From NCBI GenBank assembly GCA_937959375.1, contig CALGLS010000527.1:1-9156 (forward strand): a DNA stretch of 9,156 bases. The letters run 5' to 3'. Origin of the DNA: an uncultured Saprospiraceae bacterium (GTDB lineage: Bacteria > Bacteroidota > Bacteroidia > Chitinophagales > Saprospiraceae). Shown in pieces: positions 5,906 through 9,156 of the stretch (position 1 is its first letter; each line of letters opens with the position of its first letter). The position numbers and the translations under genes are program-made. Under the pieces are notes generated by a model. That model had not been told where the DNA came from. It was given only the letters and a program-made list of their open reading frames with translations, and did no database searches.

Positions 5906-6481
5906 ATGACAAATTTAATTCTTTTTGGCCCTCCTGGTTCTGGTAAAGGAACTCAAGCTTCTAAATTAGTAGAAAAGTATGGTTTACTTCATATTTCCAC
6001 TGGTGACCTATTTCGCTATGAAATGGGGAATGACACTGAGTTGGGACAACTTGCTAAAAGCTACATCGCTAAAGGCGAATTGGTGCCAGATGAAGTTACA
6101 ATAGGAATGCTCAAGAATAAAGTAAATGCTAACCCAGATGTGAGTGGTTATATTTTTGATGGTTTTCCAAGAACGATTGCTCAGGCTGAAGCCCTGGATG
6201 CTTTCCTTGTAGAAAAAGAAGATGACATCACTGCGCTAATCGCATTAGATGTAGACGATGAAGAAATCGTGGGTCGCTTACTCAACAGAGGTAAAACTTC
6301 TGGTAGAGCAGATGACAATGACGAAAGCATTATTCGTAATCGTATCGAAGTTTATAATAATGAAACCTCACCAGTTTTTGACTTTTATAATAAAGTTGAC
6401 AAGGCATTCAAAATCGAAGGTGTAGGTGGAATCGAAGAAATCTATGGTCGTCTAACACAGACGATTGACGGATTGCTTTAG
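5906..6481 (+). CDS. adk: Adenylate kinase
   Basis: Adenylate kinase interconverts ATP plus AMP with two ADP in the cytosol. The 191-residue product has the P-loop GPPGSGKGTQ (8-17), the AMP-site stretch STGDLFR (31-37), the DGFPRT motif (85-90) and the LID region from Arg124 through GKTSGRADD (129-137), then the IRNRIEVY helix (143-150). The LID is the short type, lacking the zinc-finger-like insertion of long bacterial forms, so the enzyme resembles eukaryotic AK1 in length. An earlier in-frame ATG at 5879 would add MLLFKQTFK in front of the first strand; the family begins at MTNLILFGPPGSG, so I place the start at 5906. obgE follows after 134 bases, a frequent order in this phylum. The stop codon overlaps the beginning of a heptamer repeat. 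Confidence 0.97.
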   Translation: MTNLILFGPPGSGKGTQASKLVEKYGLLHISTGDLFRYEMGNDTELGQLAKSYIAKGELVPDEVTIGMLKNKVNANPDVSGYIFDGFPRTIAQAEALDAFLVEKEDDITALIALDVDDEEIVGRLLNRGKTSGRADDNDESIIRNRIEVYNNETSPVFDFYNKVDKAFKIEGVGGIEEIYGRLTQTIDGLL

Positions 6482-6570
6482 GAAGACGGAAGTTCGAAGA
6501 CCGGAGACCGAAGTTTCCCACTATCGTATTTACGTTAGACGAGAACTTCGGACTTTGGCCCTCACCTTCC
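6481..6570. repeat. Degenerate heptamer array forming an inverted repeat
   Basis: From the last base of the adk stop codon, five units follow at strict 7-base spacing: GGAAGAC (6481), GGAAGTT (6488), CGAAGAC (6495), CGGAGAC (6502) and CGAAGTT (6509-6515). The complementary strand shows related units read back from 6570 (GGAAGGT, then a divergent one, AAAGTCC and GAAGTTC). The two arrays face each other. The best pairing is CCGAAGTT (6508-6515) with AACTTCGG (6544-6551), and outer GGAAG (6481-6485) can pair with CTTCC (6566-6570). It may end or attenuate adk transcription, or be a dispersed genomic repeat; neither is proven. Confidence 0.7.
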
Positions 6571-6592
6571 AGCTAACACAAATTCACTCAAT

Positions 6593-6605
6593 AGTTACCG
6601 TAACT
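6593..6605. promoter_or_regulatory. 13-bp palindrome just upstream of obgE
   Basis: AGTTAC (6593-6598), a central C, and GTAACT (6600-6605) make a perfect palindrome ending 10 bases before the obgE start codon. It could be an operator or leader element. In a single short match, chance is also possible. Confidence 0.3.
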
Positions 6606-6615
6606 TTAATAAAAA

Positions 6616-7617
6616 ATGGCAGAGCAAAATTTTGTTGATTATGTAAGAATTTGCTGCCGAACGGGAGCAGGTGGTGCTGGTTCAGCTCACTTCTTTCGAG
6701 ACAAAAGGAATGCCTTTGGTGGTCCTGATGGTGGTGATGGAGGGCGTGGTGGTCATGTCATTCTAAAAGGGAGTCGTAATGTCTGGACGCTATTAGCGCT
6801 CAAATATCGCAAGCACCTTATTGCGGGCAATGGTGGTTCGGGACGGAAGAGCCACTCCTCTGGAGCATATGGAGAGGATATAATTGTTGAAGTACCATTG
6901 GGAACTGTTGCCAAAGATGCTGAAACAGGCGAGGTGCTTTTTGAAATGACAAAAGATGGGGAAACCCGAATTCTCGTACACGGAGGTAGAGGTGGACTGG
7001 GAAATGCTAATTTCAAATCTGCAACTAATCAAACTCCTCGCTTCGCTCAACCAGGAGAACCAGGAAAAGAGGAATGGAAAATTCTGGAACTCAAAGTTCT
7101 GGCAGATGTAGGTTTGGTTGGTTTCCCAAATGCTGGAAAGTCAACGCTCCTTTCAGTTATTACAGCTGCTAAGCCAAAAATTGCCAACTACGCTTTCACA
7201 ACATTGGTACCTAATCTTGGTATCGTAAAATATCGTGACGCAAGATCTTTCGTCATGGCCGACATTCCAGGTATTATCGAAAAGGCACACGAAGGAAAAG
7301 GTTTAGGCCATCGTTTCTTACGACATATCGAAAGAAATGCGACCCTGCTTTTTATGATTCCTTGCGACTCAGAAAACATCAAAAAGGAATACGAAATTCT
7401 ACTCAATGAGTTGAAAATGTATAATCCTGAACTGCTGCACAAATCTCGTTTGTTAGCCATCACTAAATCTGATTTGATTGATGATGAATTAAAAGAAATG
7501 ATTCAATCTGAACTGCCAGATGATTTACCTACCGTGTTTATTTCTTCGATTGCTGGTATTGGTCTTACTGAATTGAAGGATCAGCTTTGGATCTTGATGA
7601 ATGAGAAGGTGGAGTAG
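6616..7617 (+). CDS. obgE: Obg-family GTPase, ribosome assembly
   Basis: ObgE is an essential GTPase that binds the 50S subunit and links ribosome maturation to stress and cell-cycle signals. The 333-residue product has the glycine-rich Obg fold (about 1-160), with FGGPDGGDGGRGGHV (34-48) and VHGGRGGLGNANFKS (121-135). The G domain follows: G1 GFPNAGKST (169-177), switch I with FTT (194-196), G3 DIPG (216-219), G4 TKSD (283-286, in place of the more usual NKxD) and G5 SSIAG (310-314). There is no C-terminal OCT/TGS extension, so this is the short form usual in this phylum. The start MAEQNFVDYV matches the family N-terminus. adk is 134 bases upstream with a repeat-rich spacer between. A hexamer repeat begins at the first base after the stop. 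Confidence 0.97.
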   Translation: MAEQNFVDYVRICCRTGAGGAGSAHFFRDKRNAFGGPDGGDGGRGGHVILKGSRNVWTLLALKYRKHLIAGNGGSGRKSHSSGAYGEDIIVEVPLGTVAKDAETGEVLFEMTKDGETRILVHGGRGGLGNANFKSATNQTPRFAQPGEPGKEEWKILELKVLADVGLVGFPNAGKSTLLSVITAAKPKIANYAFTTLVPNLGIVKYRDARSFVMADIPGIIEKAHEGKGLGHRFLRHIERNATLLFMIPCDSENIKKEYEILLNELKMYNPELLHKSRLLAITKSDLIDDELKEMIQSELPDDLPTVFISSIAGIGLTELKDQLWILMNEKVE

Positions 7618-7639
7618 GAATGTGAATGTGAATGTGAAT
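7618..7639. repeat. Hexamer tandem repeat GAATGT, 3.7 copies
   Basis: GAATGT is repeated exactly three times from 7618 to 7635 and then begins a fourth copy (GAAT, 7636-7639), decaying into GAAATTTGAA. It starts at the first base after the obgE stop codon. It is a small microsatellite-like tract; copy number may vary among strains. Confidence 0.85.
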
Positions 7640-7655
7640 TGAAATTTGAACCTAC

Positions 7656-7688
7656 CTAGTCTGCATGGCTAGTTATACAGACTGCTAG
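7656..7688 (+). terminator. Stem-loop between obgE and the kinase-RapZ gene
   Basis: AGTCTG (7658-7663) and CAGACT (7678-7683) form a perfect 6-bp stem around a 14-base loop, and CTAG occurs three times (7656, 7669, 7685). No T-run follows, so it is at best a weak terminator and may be a leader structure. A TATCTTTA box at 7698-7705 is one base from TAnnTTTG but lies only 11 bases before the next start codon and lacks a -33 element. Confidence 0.3.
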
Positions 7689-7716
7689 ACGAACTCCTAT
7701 CTTTAAATAATCACTC

Positions 7717-9156
7717 ATGTCAGCAATAGAAAAAAAATTAAGCAAACTTTATGAATCATGGAAAGGTGAGTCACCTGAAATGATATTGGCACTAAAGCGA
7801 ACAGCATCTGGTCGTTCTTATTTTCGAATGACTGGAACGGGGGATTCTGTGATTGGCACCTACGGGACTGATGTGGCAGAGAACAAAGCTTTTGTCTCAT
7901 TTAGTAAACACTTTCGTGCAAGAGGATTGGCAGTACCGGAAATATATGCAGAAGATTTAGAAGAAGGAATTTACTTACAGGAAGATTTAGGTGGACAAAC
8001 CTTGTATCAACTTTTGCCAAAAGAGGAGGCAGGTTTTACGGATGATCTCAAAGCATTGTACAAAGAAATTTTGACCAATCTAGCGATCCTCCAAACCAAA
8101 GGAGGCGAAGGAATCGACTACAACTTATCATACCCACGTGCTGATTTTGATGATCAGGCAATGTCATGGGATCTGAATTACTTCAAATACTTTTTCTTAC
8201 GTTTGACCGGAACGAATTTCGATGAGCAAGCACTAGAAAATGATTTCAAAACACTGACAACTTATTTGCTAAAAGCGGATTGCTCGCATTTTATGTTTCG
8301 TGATTTTCAGTCGCGCAATATCATGGTGAGTGATATGAACGAACCTTGGTTTATTGATTATCAAGGGGGACGTCGTGGCGCGTTGCAATACGATGTAGCA
8401 TCCTTGCTTTATCAACCTAGTGCAAAAATGCCAGAAACTACCCGAAAGGAATTGTTAGATCATTACCTTGAGGTAGTTGGAAATATTGTTTCAATCGATC
8501 GAGCCTCCTTTTTAGCTTTCTTTTATGGCTATGTTTTGATTCGTCGTTTGCAAGCCTTGGGAACTTATGGGTTTAGAGGAATTCATGAGCGATACACACA
8601 TTTTCTAAGCAGTATTCCAATTGCTTTGAATAACATAGAATGGGTTTTTGAAAACGGAAATCTTCCGATCGAATTACCTGAGTTGAAAAGAGTAATTGCT
8701 GCAGTAAAATCGTCTGGTCAGTTTGATTCGGCTGTCGCCAAAAAGGATGCAAAACTAAAAGTAACCGTAAGTAGTTTTTCTTATAAAAGAGGCATTCCTG
8801 AAGATTTATCAGGTAATGGTGGAGGTTTTGTTTTTGATTGTCGTTTCTTAAATAATCCTGGTCGCTACGAGCCTTACAAAAAGATAACTGGTCGTGACCA
8901 ATCCGTCATTGATTTCTTACAAGCGCATAGCAATATTGAAGATTTTTTGAGCAACGCTTACTTCATCGTAGACGAAGCAGTGGAAAATTATCTAAGCCGA
9001 GATTTTGGTCATCTGATGGTGAGTTTTGGTTGTACCGGAGGTCAACACAGATCTGTTTATTCTGCGGATAGTATGAAGAAACATTTGGAGGAAAAATATG
9101 GAATAGAGGTGGTGTTGAATCATGTGGAGCAGGAGATTAAGGGATGGGTTAATTAG
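7717..9156 (+). CDS. Fusion of APH/AmgK-like kinase with RapZ C-terminal domain
   Basis: The 479-residue protein has two parts. Residues 1 to about 330 form an aminoglycoside-phosphotransferase-fold kinase closest in pattern to AmgK, the cell-wall sugar (MurNAc/GlcNAc) 1-kinase. SGRSYFRM (31-38) and the LQEDLGG hinge (87-93) are followed by the catalytic loop FRDFQSRNIM (194-203), with Asp196 and Asn201, then the metal-binding IDYQGG (213-218) and YDVASLLYQ (225-233). The usual His before the catalytic Arg-Asp is Phe194. Residues from about 347 to 479 match the RapZ C-terminal domain: VFDCRFLNNPG (372-382), TGRDQSV (391-397) and FGCTGGQHRSVY (437-448). In E. coli that domain senses glucosamine-6-phosphate. 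The P-loop domain of true RapZ is absent, and the basic RNA-binding tail of E. coli RapZ is not seen. The gene is complete; its stop is the last codon of the window. Substrate and signal are inferred, not shown. Confidence 0.92.
   Translation: MSAIEKKLSKLYESWKGESPEMILALKRTASGRSYFRMTGTGDSVIGTYGTDVAENKAFVSFSKHFRARGLAVPEIYAEDLEEGIYLQEDLGGQTLYQLLPKEEAGFTDDLKALYKEILTNLAILQTKGGEGIDYNLSYPRADFDDQAMSWDLNYFKYFFLRLTGTNFDEQALENDFKTLTTYLLKADCSHFMFRDFQSRNIMVSDMNEPWFIDYQGGRRGALQYDVASLLYQPSAKMPETTRKELLDHYLEVVGNIVSIDRASFLAFFYGYVLIRRLQALGTYGFRGIHERYTHFLSSIPIALNNIEWVFENGNLPIELPELKRVIAAVKSSGQFDSAVAKKDAKLKVTVSSFSYKRGIPEDLSGNGGGFVFDCRFLNNPGRYEPYKKITGRDQSVIDFLQAHSNIEDFLSNAYFIVDEAVENYLSRDFGHLMVSFGCTGGQHRSVYSADSMKKHLEEKYGIEVVLNHVEQEIKGWVN

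Noticed and set aside
6753..7050. Two overlapping minus-strand open frames opposite obgE
   Set aside because: They are antisense shadows of the glycine-rich Obg region, with composition set by that gene and no recognisable domain.
7188..7463. Minus-strand open frame of 91 codons opposite the obgE G domain
   Set aside because: The plus-strand GTPase motifs fully explain the sequence; the antisense product resembles nothing known.
7618..7639. CRISPR-like repeat
   Set aside because: The units are 6 bases with no spacers, so it is a simple tandem repeat.
7717..9156. Annotation as an aminoglycoside-resistance gene or as true RNase adapter RapZ
   Set aside because: The kinase pattern is AmgK-like in a housekeeping context, and the RapZ P-loop domain and basic RNA-binding tail are absent, so neither name fits the whole protein.

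Overview
The window looks like a chromosomal segment of a Bacteroidota bacterium. AT-rich gaps separate short, mostly housekeeping transcription units. Start codons lack Shine-Dalgarno sequences and sit in A/T-rich leaders. Boxes matching the Bacteroidota -7 element TAnnTTTG occur upstream of several genes. The gene content also fits: prs next to a CTC-type rplY, short-lid adk next to obgE, and a kinase fused to a RapZ C-terminal domain. I cannot assign a class or genus. No tRNA, rRNA, CRISPR array, insertion sequence or phage gene was seen.

Layout. Positions 1-1608 (minus strand) hold a probable two-gene membrane unit: an NfeD-like protein (1003-1608) followed by a flotillin (873 down to the window edge, 3' end missing). 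A 401-base divergent gap (1609-2009) contains small hairpins and a 21-bp-spaced direct repeat. All later genes are on the plus strand: prs (2010-2939), rplY/ctc (3187-3807) ending in a strong intrinsic terminator, a YafV-type omega-amidase (3909-4676), a lipoprotein of the NlpC/P60 peptidase family (5057-5593), adk (5906-6481), obgE (6616-7617), and a 479-residue protein (7717-9156) that joins an aminoglycoside-phosphotransferase/AmgK-like kinase to a RapZ C-terminal domain. That last gene ends exactly at the window edge.

How the genes relate. prs feeds PRPP into nucleotide synthesis, and adk balances adenylates. rplY and obgE serve the ribosome. The NlpC/P60 lipoprotein and the kinase-RapZ fusion both point to peptidoglycan turnover and amino-sugar metabolism. 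NfeD plus flotillin is a recognised membrane-microdomain pair. The starts of adk and the omega-amidase are set downstream of the longest possible reading frame, on family alignment. For the amidase, the longer start would also fall inside the rplY terminator hairpin.

Most of the region is ordinary. The most interesting protein is the kinase-RapZ fusion: a small-molecule kinase joined to a domain known in E. coli to sense glucosamine-6-phosphate. The most interesting non-coding elements are a degenerate 7-bp repeat folded into an inverted repeat between adk and obgE, a hexamer array directly after obgE, paired stem-loops after the amidase and NlpC genes, and a two-copy GGATATC repeat upstream of nfeD.
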